A stretch of 64,000 bases of DNA from Acidobacteriota bacterium (GTDB lineage: Bacteria > Acidobacteriota > Vicinamibacteria > Vicinamibacterales > Vicinamibacteraceae). The stretch is from positions 1 through 64,000 of the forward strand of contig JADLFL010000020.1 in NCBI GenBank assembly GCA_020845575.1. The letters are read 5' to 3'. Of the stretch, positions 53,739-63,088 are shown in pieces (the first letter of the stretch is position 1; each line of letters opens with the position of its first letter). Under the pieces are notes generated by a model. The model was not told the origin of the DNA, ran no database searches, and worked only from the letters and a program-made list of their open reading frames with translations. The translations under genes and the position numbers were made by a program.

Positions 53739-54479
53739 GTGTCAGTCTCGCCTCTCGTCCTCGCGCTGATCCTCAGTCTCGCCGGCAGCTTCCTCGGCGT
53801 GCTCGTGGCGTCGGCCATCTACCTGTTCGGCGACGAGGCGCGGGAACGGCTGGTGTCGTGGCTGGTCAGCTACGCGGTCGGCACGCTGCTCGGGCTCTCC
53901 CTGCTCCACCTCGTGCCCGAAGCGCTGGAGGCGCTGCCGCCGCAGCAGGCGCTCGGCGTCCTGCTCCTCGGCATCCTGACGTTCTTCATGCTGGAGAAAC
54001 TCGTGCTGTGGCGGCACTGCCACGACACGCACGAGTGTGAGGTCCACAGCAGCGCCGCGAGCCTGGTCATCATCGGCGACGCGTTCCACACGTTCGTGGA
54101 CGGCGCCATCATCGCCGCCGCCACGCTCACGTCACCGTGGCTGGGCGTGACGACGGCACTCGCGGCCGCCGCGCACGAAATCCCGCAGGAGCTCGGCGAC
54201 GCCGCCATCCTCCTCAAGGCCGGCTACAGCCGCACGCGCGCGCTCGCGCTCAACCTGCTCTCGGGGCGTGGCGGCGTGGTCGGCGCGCTGTTCGTCTTCC
54301 TCGCCCTGAATCAGTTGCCCGCGGTGCTGCCGTACGTCCTCGCGTTCGCCGCGGGCAGCTTCCTGTACGTCGCGATGGCGGATCTCATCCCCAGCCTGCA
54401 CAAGGGCCACACGGAAGTGAACCCCGTGGCGCAGGTGCTGCTCATCGCCGCCGGCCTGCTCACGCTGCTGATGCTGTGA
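53739..54479 (+). CDS. ZIP family metal transporter
   Basis: A 246-residue protein with about eight helices. The metal-binding helices carry IIGDAFHTFVDGAII (His, Asp) and AHEIPQELGDAAILL (HxIPxELGD), the hallmark of ZIP transporters of zinc, iron or manganese. The His-rich loop HCHDTHECEVH may bind metal. GTG 53739 is 9 bases after the methyltransferase stop. Its 3' end overlaps the convergent MFS gene by 20 bases. Confidence 0.93.
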   Translation: MSVSPLVLALILSLAGSFLGVLVASAIYLFGDEARERLVSWLVSYAVGTLLGLSLLHLVPEALEALPPQQALGVLLLGILTFFMLEKLVLWRHCHDTHECEVHSSAASLVIIGDAFHTFVDGAIIAAATLTSPWLGVTTALAAAAHEIPQELGDAAILLKAGYSRTRALALNLLSGRGGVVGALFVFLALNQLPAVLPYVLAFAAGSFLYVAMADLIPSLHKGHTEVNPVAQVLLIAAGLLTLLML

Positions 54480-55704
54480 CGCGCCGGCCGCGCGTCTCGG
54501 GGATGGCAACCCACCACGCGGCAGCCACGAGGAACGCCGCCGCCGTCACGGTGAACGCCGTCGCGAACCCGCGCTGATCGGCCAGCGATCCGACAACGAA
54601 CGGCGCCACGGCGCTCGCCAGCCTGCCGGTGTTGTACGTCAGTCCCTGCGCCGTCGCCCGGATCGCCGTCGGATACGACTCGGCCGTCACGATCCCGAAA
54701 CCGGTGAAGTAGCCCGTCCCGAAGAACGCCACGAACGGGCCGAGCAGCAGCAGCACCAGCGGATGCCGCACCTGCGCGTAGGTGGCGAGCAGCAGCGCCG
54801 CCATCAACAGGTACACCACGTACGTCCGCTTGCGTCCGAGCGCATCGGCCACCACGCCGAAGGTCACGTAGCCCACCCACATGCCCACCTGCATGAAGAC
54901 GACGAGCCACGCCATGGCGCGGGCGTCCAGGCCGATACCGCCCTGCGCCACCGGCAGCGACAGGTACGCGGGAATCCACGAGTTGAAGCCCCACCACGCG
55001 AAGAGGCAGCACGCGTTCATCGCCGTCAGCGCGATGGTGATGCGCCACCGGCCGTCGGCAACCACCGCACCAGGCCCGACGCGCGGCGCGTGACGCACCG
55101 ACTCGCGCCACACGGCAGGCTCGCGCACGGCACGGCGGATCCACACGGTGAAGAGCGCGGGCAGCACGCCCACGATGAAGACCGCACGCCAGCCCCACAT
55201 CGGCAGGATCACGCTCGTGACGATGGCCGCCAACGCGTAGCCGATCGCCCAGGCGCTCTGCATCAGGCCGAGTGCCTTGCCGCGATGTTCGTCTGGCCAG
55301 CTCTCGGCGACGAGTGCGGCGCCGCTCGCCCACTCGCCGCCCATCCCGAGCCCGAGTCCGACGCGGAAGGCGGCCAGTTGCGCGGCGGTCTGCGCGAACC
55401 CGCACAGCGCCGTGAACACCGAGTAGATGACGATGCTGCCCATCAGCGCGCGCGTGCGCCCGTATCGGTCTGCGATGATGCCGAACGCCACGCCACCGAC
55501 GGCTCCTGCCACGAGCGTGATCGACCCGATGAGCCCGGCCGTCGCCTTGGTCAGGCCGAGGTCAGCCATCACGGCCGTCAGCACGAGCGCGTAGAGCATC
55601 ACGTCGAACGCGTCGAGCATCCAGCCCAGCGCCGCCGCCCACAGCGCGCGTTTGGCGTCCGCAGGCGCCTGCCGCCACCAGTCCCACCAGCCTGCCGTCA
55701 CCAT
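54460..55704 (-). CDS. Major facilitator superfamily transporter
   Basis: A 414-residue carrier with twelve predicted helices. MFS motif A is ADRYGRTRA after helix 2, with a second copy VADALGRKRTYV in the C-terminal half, and motif B-like RVGLGLGMGGEWASGAAL. The shape is of the sialate/aromatic-acid/metabolite:proton symporter group, but the substrate cannot be fixed. ATG 55704 was chosen because the upstream frame lacks a membrane start. Confidence 0.9.
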   Translation of the reverse strand: MVTAGWWDWWRQAPADAKRALWAAALGWMLDAFDVMLYALVLTAVMADLGLTKATAGLIGSITLVAGAVGGVAFGIIADRYGRTRALMGSIVIYSVFTALCGFAQTAAQLAAFRVGLGLGMGGEWASGAALVAESWPDEHRGKALGLMQSAWAIGYALAAIVTSVILPMWGWRAVFIVGVLPALFTVWIRRAVREPAVWRESVRHAPRVGPGAVVADGRWRITIALTAMNACCLFAWWGFNSWIPAYLSLPVAQGGIGLDARAMAWLVVFMQVGMWVGYVTFGVVADALGRKRTYVVYLLMAALLLATYAQVRHPLVLLLLGPFVAFFGTGYFTGFGIVTAESYPTAIRATAQGLTYNTGRLASAVAPFVVGSLADQRGFATAFTVTAAAFLVAAAWWVAIPETRGRRVTASAA

Positions 55705-55915
55705 CGGGCGGCATTCTGTCACCGCTGCGTCCCTTGCATGCGACACACCGGCACGAATCGTCCTCGGTCCGGATGTCGGACGTCGCGGGACGGACCGCTT
55801 GTTGCGCGACACGGGCCCGCGTCAGGTTGGCACGATGTTTGATGAGAAGAAGGGCATGGAGGACGCACGACGCGTCAGGAGCCGCCAGCGCTCCGACACC
55901 GTGCGCAGAATCATC

Positions 55916-56473
55916 ATGACTCGCATGCATCGCATGTTCATCGCCGGCCTGCTCGCGCTCTCATTGGCCGGCACCGCTCAGGCCGAGAGCATCGTCCGCA
56001 ACGACTTCCAGGTGTTCCAGGGGGTCTCGCGGCAGGTGCAGCAGTACGTCAACTTCACCGTCTTCGACAGCGTCAGCGCGTCGGTGGACAACGGCGTGGT
56101 CACGCTCACGGGCAGGGTGACGATGCCGTACAAGGTGCAGGACCTGACGCGCCGTGTCGCGCGCGTCGATGGTGTGCGCCACGTGGACAACCGGATCCAG
56201 GTGCTGCCTGTCTCGCGCTTCGACGACGAACTGCGCCTGCGCATCGCGCGCGCCATCTACGGCAACCCGTCGTTCTGGCACTACGCGTCGATGGCCAATC
56301 CCCCGATCCATATCGTCGTGGAGCAGGGACGCGTGAAGCTCGAAGGCACGGTCAACAGCCACGTGGAGCGGATGCTCGCGCAGTCACTCGCGATCGGCTT
56401 CGGCGAGTTCTCCGTGGAGAACCACCTGAAGACCGACGCGGAACGGCTCGCGGAACTCGAACAGATCGACTGA
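55916..56473 (+). CDS. Exported protein with two BON domains
   Basis: A 185-residue periplasmic protein: signal peptide (MFIAGLLALSLAGTAQA), then two BON domains (VFDSVSASVDNGVVTLTGRVTMPYKVQDL; IHIVVEQGRVKLEGTVNSHVERMLA). OsmY-like BON proteins bind membranes during osmotic or envelope stress. ATG 55916 precedes the signal peptide. It converges with the kinase of the envelope-type two-component system, consistent with, but not proof of, a shared stress role. Confidence 0.88.
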   Translation: MTRMHRMFIAGLLALSLAGTAQAESIVRNDFQVFQGVSRQVQQYVNFTVFDSVSASVDNGVVTLTGRVTMPYKVQDLTRRVARVDGVRHVDNRIQVLPVSRFDDELRLRIARAIYGNPSFWHYASMANPPIHIVVEQGRVKLEGTVNSHVERMLAQSLAIGFGEFSVENHLKTDAERLAELEQID

Positions 56474-56523
56474 TGGGGCGGTAGAGCAGACAGCACTCGA
56501 CTGCCAGTTGGCGCCTCGACTTC

Positions 56524-57966
56524 CTACCCGGTCGAGGCGCCCTTTTCGTGTGTGCCCGTCGCGCGCGAATCCGCGATGAGGATGCTGAACGTACTGCCGT
56601 TGCCTGGCGTGCTCGTGACGTGGACGTCGCCGCCGTGGGCCTGGGCGATCGCCCTGACGATCGACAGTCCGAGTCCCGTCCCGCCGCGGCTGCGGGAGCC
56701 GTCGTGCTTGTAGAAGCGATCGAACACGCGCGCGCATTCGTCAGCCGAGAGGCCGACGCCGGTGTCGGCGACGTCGAAGCGCGTGCCGCCGTCCTGTTGC
56801 GCGTGGGCCGACACGCGAACCTCCCCTCCCGACGGCGTGAAGCGTAAGGCGTTGCCGACGAGATTCGAGATCGCCTGTTCGAGTCGCCCTGCGTCGGCCG
56901 TCACCGTGTGCGACGTGCCGTCGAACGCGAGCGCGATGCCGGCACGGGCGGCATCGGGACCGTGGCGGTCGCGCAGACGCGCCCACAGCGCCTCGATGGG
57001 TACGACGCCCTGGCGCAACCCCTGACCGCCGGCTTCGACTTTCGCGAGATCGAGCAGATCGCCAATCAATCGCTCCAGTCGTACCGCTTCATCGTCCACG
57101 ATGGCGAGAAAGCGCGCCCTGTCGGCGTCGGTGAGCGGCACGTCGGGCATGCGCAGCGTCTCGACGTAGCCGCGGATGGCTGTGAGCGGCGTGTGCAGCT
57201 CGTGCGAGACGTCGGCCAGCAACTGACGGCGCACCTCCTGCTCGTGCGTCGCGCGACGGATTTGTGCGGCGAGGGCATCGGCCGTCTGGTTGAACGCCGC
57301 GGACACACGGCTGATCTCGTCGGCGCCATCCTCCGGTGCGCGCGCCGAGAGGTCGCCGGCCCCGAGTCTGCCGGCTGCCGATTCGAGAGCACGCAGGCGA
57401 CGATGCGCGGGCGAGAACGCGACCCAGGCAAGCAACGCGGCAAGGCCGACGGCCGTGAGGATCGCGCTGCCGATGGCCCGCGGGCCTAGCTCACGCAGGA
57501 CGGCGAATCCAGGCCTGCGCGGCAGTACGACGACGTGCCCTTCGCGCATACCGAGCACGTCGACAGGCGCCACACCAGCGGGCCCATCGTCTCGATAGGG
57601 AGCGGCATCGGAGGCCTGCGCGAGCGCGATGAGGCGCCGCGCGCCGGCACCGGTCACGGGCTCGCGCGGCGGCGAGAGGACCACACCGTCGACCGTCACG
57701 AAGGCGACCGGCATCCGCGTCTCGAGGTGTCGCGCGAACACGCGGCGCACGTCTGCGGCTGGGTCCGCTACCAGTGCGTCCTCCAGCTCTCCCGCGATCC
57801 TCTCGGCAAGGTGTTGTGCGGCGATGCGGGCCTGCAATCCCGTCGGACGGGACAGCGTCGCGACGAGTACCGCCAATTGCACGGCCAGCCCTGCCACGAG
57901 CAGGCCGAGGCACGCGAGCACGATGCGCCAGTACAGGGACCCGACCCACGCGGTACGCCGCGTCAT
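56524..57966 (-). CDS. Membrane sensor histidine kinase (Cpx-like arrangement)
   Basis: A 480-residue kinase with two helices (residues 12-40 and about 165-190) flanking a periplasmic domain, then HAMP, HisKA with SHELHTPLTAI (phospho-His), N-box SNLVGNALRFTP, G1 DTGVGL and G2 GTGLGLSIV. Its ATG overlaps the regulator stop by four bases (ATGA). With the Spy-like gene divergent from the regulator, the layout resembles CpxRA-CpxP. The periplasmic domain itself is not similar enough to name the signal. Confidence 0.92.
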   Translation of the reverse strand: MTRRTAWVGSLYWRIVLACLGLLVAGLAVQLAVLVATLSRPTGLQARIAAQHLAERIAGELEDALVADPAADVRRVFARHLETRMPVAFVTVDGVVLSPPREPVTGAGARRLIALAQASDAAPYRDDGPAGVAPVDVLGMREGHVVVLPRRPGFAVLRELGPRAIGSAILTAVGLAALLAWVAFSPAHRRLRALESAAGRLGAGDLSARAPEDGADEISRVSAAFNQTADALAAQIRRATHEQEVRRQLLADVSHELHTPLTAIRGYVETLRMPDVPLTDADRARFLAIVDDEAVRLERLIGDLLDLAKVEAGGQGLRQGVVPIEALWARLRDRHGPDAARAGIALAFDGTSHTVTADAGRLEQAISNLVGNALRFTPSGGEVRVSAHAQQDGGTRFDVADTGVGLSADECARVFDRFYKHDGSRSRGGTGLGLSIVRAIAQAHGGDVHVTSTPGNGSTFSILIADSRATGTHEKGASTG

Positions 57967-58688
57967 GGCGTGGCCACGTCCCGGAACTTGTAGCCGACGC
58001 CCCACACCGTCAGCAGACGTTCCGGCTTCGCCGGGTCGACTTCGATCTTCTGACGCAGGCGTTTGACGAGGGTGTCGACGTTGCGCTCGGTGACGTGTGT
58101 GTCCGGCCCCCACACGCGACGCATCAGGGCCTCGCGCGAGAAGACGATGCCGGGGTTGGCGGCGAGCACCGCGAGGACGGCGAACTCGTGCGCGGTCGTC
58201 TCCACGATGCGGCCATCGACGATGACCTGATGGCGCGAGGGATCGATCTCGAGGCCGTCGCGCGTGATGCGATGGCGCCCCGACGTGGCTGCGACATCGA
58301 CGGCGGGCGTCTCTGTGTCTGCTGTGCGTCGCAGCAGCGCGCGAACACGCGCCATGAGCTCGCGGACGCCGAACGGCTTGGTGAGATAGTCGTCGGCCCC
58401 GCTGTCGAGGCCGAGGACCTTGTCGGTCTCGTCGCGCCGTGCTGTGAGGAGGAGTACTGGGATGCGTCGCGTCGACGGGTGCTGACGCAGGGCGCGGCAG
58501 AGCGCCACGCCGTCGATGCCTGGCAGCATGACGTCGGCGATGCACAAATCGTAGGCGCGCGTGCGTGCGGCGTCGAGCGCGGCGAGGCCGTCGAGAAACC
58601 TGTCACTGGTGTGTCCGTCGAGCGAGAGGTGCAACGAGACGAGGTCGCCGATGGTGGCCTCGTCGTCCACCACAAGGACGTGCGCCAT
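57963..58688 (-). CDS. OmpR-family response regulator
   Basis: A 241-residue regulator with receiver domain (acidic pair Asp8/Asp9, phospho-Asp52 in IADVMLPG, Lys near LTKPFGVRELMARV) and a winged-helix DNA-binding domain (TAHEFAVLAVLAANPGIVFSREALMRRVWG; NVDTLVKRLRQKIEVDP). The ATG at 58688 fits. It is divergent from the Spy-like gene, with a 136-base control region between, where it probably binds. Confidence 0.95.
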   Translation of the reverse strand: MAHVLVVDDEATIGDLVSLHLSLDGHTSDRFLDGLAALDAARTRAYDLCIADVMLPGIDGVALCRALRQHPSTRRIPVLLLTARRDETDKVLGLDSGADDYLTKPFGVRELMARVRALLRRTADTETPAVDVAATSGRHRITRDGLEIDPSRHQVIVDGRIVETTAHEFAVLAVLAANPGIVFSREALMRRVWGPDTHVTERNVDTLVKRLRQKIEVDPAKPERLLTVWGVGYKFRDVATP

Positions 58689-58824
58689 GGTGACAGGCTA
58701 TCGCGTGACGGCCACGGCACGCGCACCACTCACCCGTTCACCGAATTTTCACAGGTCCGCCACATCCGTTCCACGACCTTCCCGTCAGATGGAGCAGGAC
58801 GAGGGGAACGGAGGAGACCACGAC
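58689..58824. promoter_or_regulatory. Divergent control region of the two-component and Spy-like genes
   Basis: 136 bases between the regulator start and the Spy-like start. TTTTCACAGGTCC at 58745-58757 is the most AT-rich part. I could not identify a repeated half-site with confidence. GAGGAG at 58811-58816 is the ribosome site for ATG 58825. Confidence 0.4.
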
Positions 58825-59391
58825 ATGCGAGCTTCCACGATGCAGGCGACAGTGAAGATGGCCGCGGCGGCCATGGTGTTGACGATGGGTCTGGCGGGCG
58901 CGGTGCAGGCGCAGCCGAGGCGCGGCGGTCCCGGGTTCGGCCCGGGACGCGGTGCCGGCTTCGGGCAGGGCTTCGGAGGTCCGGGTGGGCAATTCGGTCC
59001 GCTCGGCGGACTCCTGGCGCTGAACCCCGACCTGCCGTTGCAGGCACTCGACCTCACCGACGCGCAGCGCGATCAGGTGCGGGTCATCATGCAGAACCAT
59101 CGCGAGGAAGGCCGCGCGATCGGCGCGAAGGCGCGCACTGCGCTGGAGGCCATCCACGCAGCGACGTCCGGCACTGTCGACGAGGCAGGCGCCGCGCAGC
59201 AGGGGCAGGCACTCGGCGCGGCGATCGGCGAGGCTGCCGTCCTGCGCGCCCGGGTGCGAAGCGAGGTCTTCGCGGTCCTGACGCCGGAGCAGCAGGCCAG
59301 GGTCGGCGCGTTGCGCGAGCAGCGTGAGAAGCGCGCAGAAGAGCGCCGCACACGCGCCGAGCAGCGTCGCCAGCAGCGCACTCCGCGGTAG
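58825..59391 (+). CDS. Spy/CpxP-like periplasmic protein
   Basis: A 188-residue exported protein: signal peptide (VKMAAAAMVLTMGLAGAVQA), a Gly/Phe-rich stretch (RRGGPGFGPGRGAGFGQG), then two LTxxQ-type helices (LDLTDAQRDQVRVIMQNH; VLTPEQQARVGALREQREK) as in Spy/CpxP and heavy-metal sensor proteins. The C-terminus is highly basic. Such proteins chaperone periplasmic proteins and feed back on Cpx-type kinases. GAGGAG eight bases upstream supports the start. Confidence 0.85.
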   Translation: MRASTMQATVKMAAAAMVLTMGLAGAVQAQPRRGGPGFGPGRGAGFGQGFGGPGGQFGPLGGLLALNPDLPLQALDLTDAQRDQVRVIMQNHREEGRAIGAKARTALEAIHAATSGTVDEAGAAQQGQALGAAIGEAAVLRARVRSEVFAVLTPEQQARVGALREQREKRAEERRTRAEQRRQQRTPR

Positions 59392-59392
59392 G

Positions 59393-59509
59393 CCGGGCCC
59401 GGAGCGCCGGCCCTACCAGTTGAGGGCCGGCCTCCCACCTGAGAACGACCGGCTGAGAGCCGGCCCACGGCTGCGAAAGGTGGGGTCGGCCCTCCGGGCC
59501 CGACCGGGA
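59393..59509. repeat. GGCCGGGC...GGCCCTACC dispersed repeat, extended copy
   Basis: GGCCGGGCCCGGAGCGCCGG followed by CCCTACCAG and further GAGAGCCGGCCCAC and GGTCGGCCCTCCGGGCC segments: several degenerate copies of the same element between the Spy-like and LppM-like genes. Confidence 0.65.
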
Positions 59510-59533
59510 GGCCAGGGGCTTCAGCCCCTGGCC
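59510..59533. terminator. Perfect hairpin at the end of the LppM-like gene
   Basis: GGCCAGGGG-CTTCAG-CCCCTGGCC: 9-bp perfect stem with a 6-base loop that contains the minus-strand stop codon (59521-59523). It lies between two gene ends; a bidirectional terminator without T-run or repeat-family hairpin are both possible. Confidence 0.55.
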
Positions 59534-60273
59534 CGCGCCGTGCGCTGGTGGCCCTTGCGGACGACCCACCAGATCAGCAGGGCGACCGTGACGGCGGCCG
59601 TCGCCATGGCGGCGAGGAACAGCGCGACGGTCATCACCAGGATGCGCTGGACGCCGAAGCGGGCTTCCACGCGCAGTGGTTCGTTGGCCAGCCTGCCCTT
59701 CAGGGGCTGTTCCCACGACAGGATGTTGCCGCGCTCGACGAGGCGGCTCGGCGCGTTGTGGTACGTGACGCGGCTCGGGATGTGTAACCTGACGGCAACC
59801 AGTTCGTTGCCGTCCCAGCCCACGTCGCCGACGGGCCGGCCCGTGATGGCACCGAGTTCCTGCACGTACTGCAGGTCGTCGCCAGCAGGACCGAACGTAT
59901 AGCGCGCCCACGCGAACGGCGCCAGCGACGGCAGGCGACGCACGTCCTCCGCCTGGATGCGTACCTGCACGAACCGCCGGCCATCGCGCCGCCACGGGCG
60001 GCTCACGCGCGTGACCTCGGTCACCGGCGACGTGTACGCCGCGCGAATCGCGTCCCTGTCCACGGGCTCGTCGGGATCCAGTGACACGTCGAGCCCGTGC
60101 AGCGCCACGAGCGACGCGAGCGACGCGTTCACGACGATGGTGGCCGACCCGTCCAGGTCGACGTAGATCTCCTCCTCGTACTCGTATTGCCTGCCAAACG
60201 GATTGGCGCACGCGGAAAGGAGGGTGAGGGCGAGGACCGCCAGCGCGAGGGCGTGGCGGGAGTGCGACGACAT
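59521..60273 (-). CDS. LppM-like lipoprotein with C-terminal membrane helix
   Basis: A 250-residue lipoprotein (ALTLLSACANP lipobox). The body has the LppM-domain pattern: a tyrosine/acid-rich start (YEYEEEIYVDLDGSATIVVNAS), beta segments, and a C-terminal helix (ILVMTVALFLAAMATAAVTVALLIWWVV) followed by basic residues. In mycobacteria LppM acts in phagosome-related signalling; the bacterial family is broad and the role here unknown. ATG 60273 was chosen because it starts the signal sequence; the longer frame overlaps polA's upstream region. Confidence 0.75.
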   Translation of the reverse strand: MSSHSRHALALAVLALTLLSACANPFGRQYEYEEEIYVDLDGSATIVVNASLASLVALHGLDVSLDPDEPVDRDAIRAAYTSPVTEVTRVSRPWRRDGRRFVQVRIQAEDVRRLPSLAPFAWARYTFGPAGDDLQYVQELGAITGRPVGDVGWDGNELVAVRLHIPSRVTYHNAPSRLVERGNILSWEQPLKGRLANEPLRVEARFGVQRILVMTVALFLAAMATAAVTVALLIWWVVRKGHQRTARARG

Positions 60274-60338
60274 GGCCCTAGTGTACCGGGGCGCCCGGTC
60301 CCTAGAATGGGGGTTCCCCTTCCCGAGGGTCCGCACGC

Positions 60339-63020
60339 GTGTCACAACGTCCCATCCTCTTCCTCATCGACGGCAACAACCAGATGTATCGCGCCTATCA
60401 CGCGATACGCGGGCTGACGGGCCCCGACGGCAAGTCCACCAACGCCGTCTACGGCTTCGTGACGATGCTGCGGAAGCTCGTCGCCGATCACAGGCCCACG
60501 CACGTGGCCGCCGCATTCGATCTCGCGGGTCCGACGTTCCGCTCCGCGATGCAGGCCGACTACAAGGCCAACCGCGCGCCGATGCCACCGGACCTCGTCG
60601 AGCAGGTGCCTCTCGTCCACGAGGCGTGCGAAGCGATGGGCGTGCGCGTCCTCACGCAGACGACGTACGAGGCCGACGACGTGATCGCCACGCTGGCGCT
60701 GCGCGGCGTGGCCGCCGGGTTCGACGCGGCGATCGTCACCGGCGACAAGGACTTCTTCCAGCTCGTGGATGGACACGTGCGCGTGTACAACCCGCGCGAC
60801 GAGGGTGCATGGTTCGACGGGGAGGGCGTGCTGACGAAGTTCGGCGTGCGTCCGGACCAGGTGGTCGACGTGCTCGCGCTCATGGGCGATGCCGTCGACA
60901 ACGTGAAGGGCGTTCCGGGCATCGGCGAGAAGGGCGCCCGTGAACTGATCGCCACGCACGGTACGCTCGACGCGCTGCTGGCCGCCGCGGCAACGCTTCC
61001 GCAAAAGCGCTATCGCGAGGCGCTGCTCGCGCACGCCGATGACGCGCGGCTCGGCAGGGACATGGTTCGCCTGCACGTCGACGTGCCCGTCGACGTCGAG
61101 CTCGAGGCGCTGCGCTACGTGGGCCCCGACCAGCCGCGCTGCTACGACCTCTTCAGCCGGCTCGGATTCAAGTCGCTCGTCACAGAGTTCGCGCCGACGG
61201 CCGCCGACGTCGCGCGTGCGTACGAGATCTGCGGCGACGCCGAGGATCTGCGCGCGCTCGCCGCGCGTGTCGTCGACGCCGGCCACTGCGCGCTCCACAT
61301 CGTCACCGACGAACGGCCCGCGATGCAGGCAAGTCTCGTGGGGCTCGCCATCGGGCTCGGCGAGGGACGCGCGTGGTACGTGCCGTTGCACCATACGTCG
61401 CTCGACGCGTCGCCGAACGTGCCGATGTCGCAGGTGCGCGACATCCTCGGCCCCGTGATCGCGACTTCGACGATCGCCAAGACGGGGCACGACCTCAAGG
61501 CTGCAACTATCGTGCTCGCACGGCATGGCGTCACGCTTGCCGGCATCAGAGACGATGTGATGCTGGCCAGCTATGTGCACGACGCGGCGACGTCGGCGCA
61601 TGCGATCGAGACACTGGCGCTCGACAGGCTCGGGTACAGGGCCATGGACACCGAGCAGCTGCGCGGGAAAGGCGTGCGTGCGCTGCCGATGTCGCAGGTG
61701 GCGGTCGAGCACATGACGACGTGGGCGTGCGAACGCGCCGACGTCGAGGTGCCGCTCACAGCCGACCTGCGGCGCACCCTCGAGGACGAGGGCCTCACGC
61801 GCGTCTACGAGGACTTCGAACTGGCGCTGCTGCCGGCGCTCTGCGCGATCGAGGAAGCCGGCATCCGTGTCGACACCGCCGTGCTCGCCGCGCTGTCGAC
61901 GCGCATGGACGCGGAGCTCGAGACGCGATCGGCGCGCATCTACGAGCTGGCGGGCTCGACGTTCAACATCAACTCGCCGAAGCAGCTCGGTGAGGTCCTC
62001 TTCGAGCGGATGCAGTTGCCGGTGCTCAAGCGCACGGGCAAGGAGCGGACGGCGTCGACGGCGGCGGAGGTGCTCGAAGAGCTCGCGCTCACGCACGACA
62101 TCGCCCGCGAGATCCTCGACTGGCGCGCGATGATGAAGCTGAAAGGCACGTACGTCGACGCGCTGCCGCTGCTCGTCCATCCGGAGACGGGCCGCGTCCA
62201 CACGACGTTCAACCAGGCCGTCGCCGCCACGGGGCGCCTGAGCAGCAGCGACCCGAACCTCCAGAACATCCCGATCCGCACCGAGCTCGGACGCGAGATC
62301 CGCGCGGCGTTCGTCGCCGAGCCGGGCCACGTGCTGATCTCGGCGGATTACTCGCAGATCGAGCTGCGCGTCCTTGCGCACATGGCGCAGGAGCAGAGCC
62401 TGATCGACGCGTTCCGGCGTGGCGACGACATCCACGACCAGACGTCGGCGCGCGTGTTCGGCGCCGACAGCGGGCTCGGCACGCACGAACTGCGGCGACG
62501 GGCCAAGATCATCAACTACGCGCTGCTCTACGGGAAGACGGCGTTCACGCTCGCGCGCGACATCGGCGTCACGCAGCAGGCGGCGCAGGCGTTCATCGAT
62601 GCGTATTTCGCCGGTTACCCGTCTGTGCGCCGGTTCATCGACGAGACCATCGCGCAGGCACGTGACACGGGGACGGTCAGTACGCTCTACGGTCGCCGTC
62701 GGCGCGTGCCGGAGCTCGCCAGCCGCAACGGCCAGATCCGCGCCGCCGCCGAACGCGTCACCGTGAACTTGCCCATTCAGGGCACCGCGGCAGACATCCT
62801 CAAGCGCGCGATGATCGACCTCCAGCAGGCGCTGCCCTCGGTGCCGGGGCTGCGGATGATCCTCACCGTCCACGACGAGTTGGTGTTCGAGGTACCCGAG
62901 AGCGCCGCGGACGCCGCCGTGGCGCTCGTGAAGCACCACATGGAGCACGCCGTCGCGCTCGACGTCCCCCTGGACGTCGACGTCGGCGTCGGCCCCACAT
63001 GGCGCGCAGCGAAGGCGTAA
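60339..63020 (+). CDS. polA: DNA polymerase I
   Basis: An 893-residue family A polymerase. Residues 1-290 are the 5' nuclease (DGNNQMYRAYHA, TGDKDFFQLV, GDAVDNVKGVPGIGEKGA). The middle domain keeps the fold of the 3'-5' exonuclease but has lost its metal ligands: His320 and Val322 stand where E. coli Asp355 and Glu357 are, and GHDLKAAT replaces the Asp424 region. The polymerase domain is intact, with motif A DYSQIELRVLAHM and motif C VHDELVFE. In motif B, RRRAKIINYALLYG has Tyr727 where E. coli has Phe762. GTG 60339 lies 65 bases from the divergent LppM-like start. Confidence 0.97.
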   Translation: MSQRPILFLIDGNNQMYRAYHAIRGLTGPDGKSTNAVYGFVTMLRKLVADHRPTHVAAAFDLAGPTFRSAMQADYKANRAPMPPDLVEQVPLVHEACEAMGVRVLTQTTYEADDVIATLALRGVAAGFDAAIVTGDKDFFQLVDGHVRVYNPRDEGAWFDGEGVLTKFGVRPDQVVDVLALMGDAVDNVKGVPGIGEKGARELIATHGTLDALLAAAATLPQKRYREALLAHADDARLGRDMVRLHVDVPVDVELEALRYVGPDQPRCYDLFSRLGFKSLVTEFAPTAADVARAYEICGDAEDLRALAARVVDAGHCALHIVTDERPAMQASLVGLAIGLGEGRAWYVPLHHTSLDASPNVPMSQVRDILGPVIATSTIAKTGHDLKAATIVLARHGVTLAGIRDDVMLASYVHDAATSAHAIETLALDRLGYRAMDTEQLRGKGVRALPMSQVAVEHMTTWACERADVEVPLTADLRRTLEDEGLTRVYEDFELALLPALCAIEEAGIRVDTAVLAALSTRMDAELETRSARIYELAGSTFNINSPKQLGEVLFERMQLPVLKRTGKERTASTAAEVLEELALTHDIAREILDWRAMMKLKGTYVDALPLLVHPETGRVHTTFNQAVAATGRLSSSDPNLQNIPIRTELGREIRAAFVAEPGHVLISADYSQIELRVLAHMAQEQSLIDAFRRGDDIHDQTSARVFGADSGLGTHELRRRAKIINYALLYGKTAFTLARDIGVTQQAAQAFIDAYFAGYPSVRRFIDETIAQARDTGTVSTLYGRRRRVPELASRNGQIRAAAERVTVNLPIQGTAADILKRAMIDLQQALPSVPGLRMILTVHDELVFEVPESAADAAVALVKHHMEHAVALDVPLDVDVGVGPTWRAAKA

Positions 63021-63054
63021 GGACCGGCAACCGGCAATGGGCAACCGGCAACCG
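63021..63054. repeat. CCGGCAA heptamer array after polA
   Basis: Four units, one altered (GGCAATG), begin right after the polA stop. Confidence 0.8.
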
Positions 63055-63088
63055 GGTAGGGGTTCGATTCGGATGGAGGCAACCGGCT

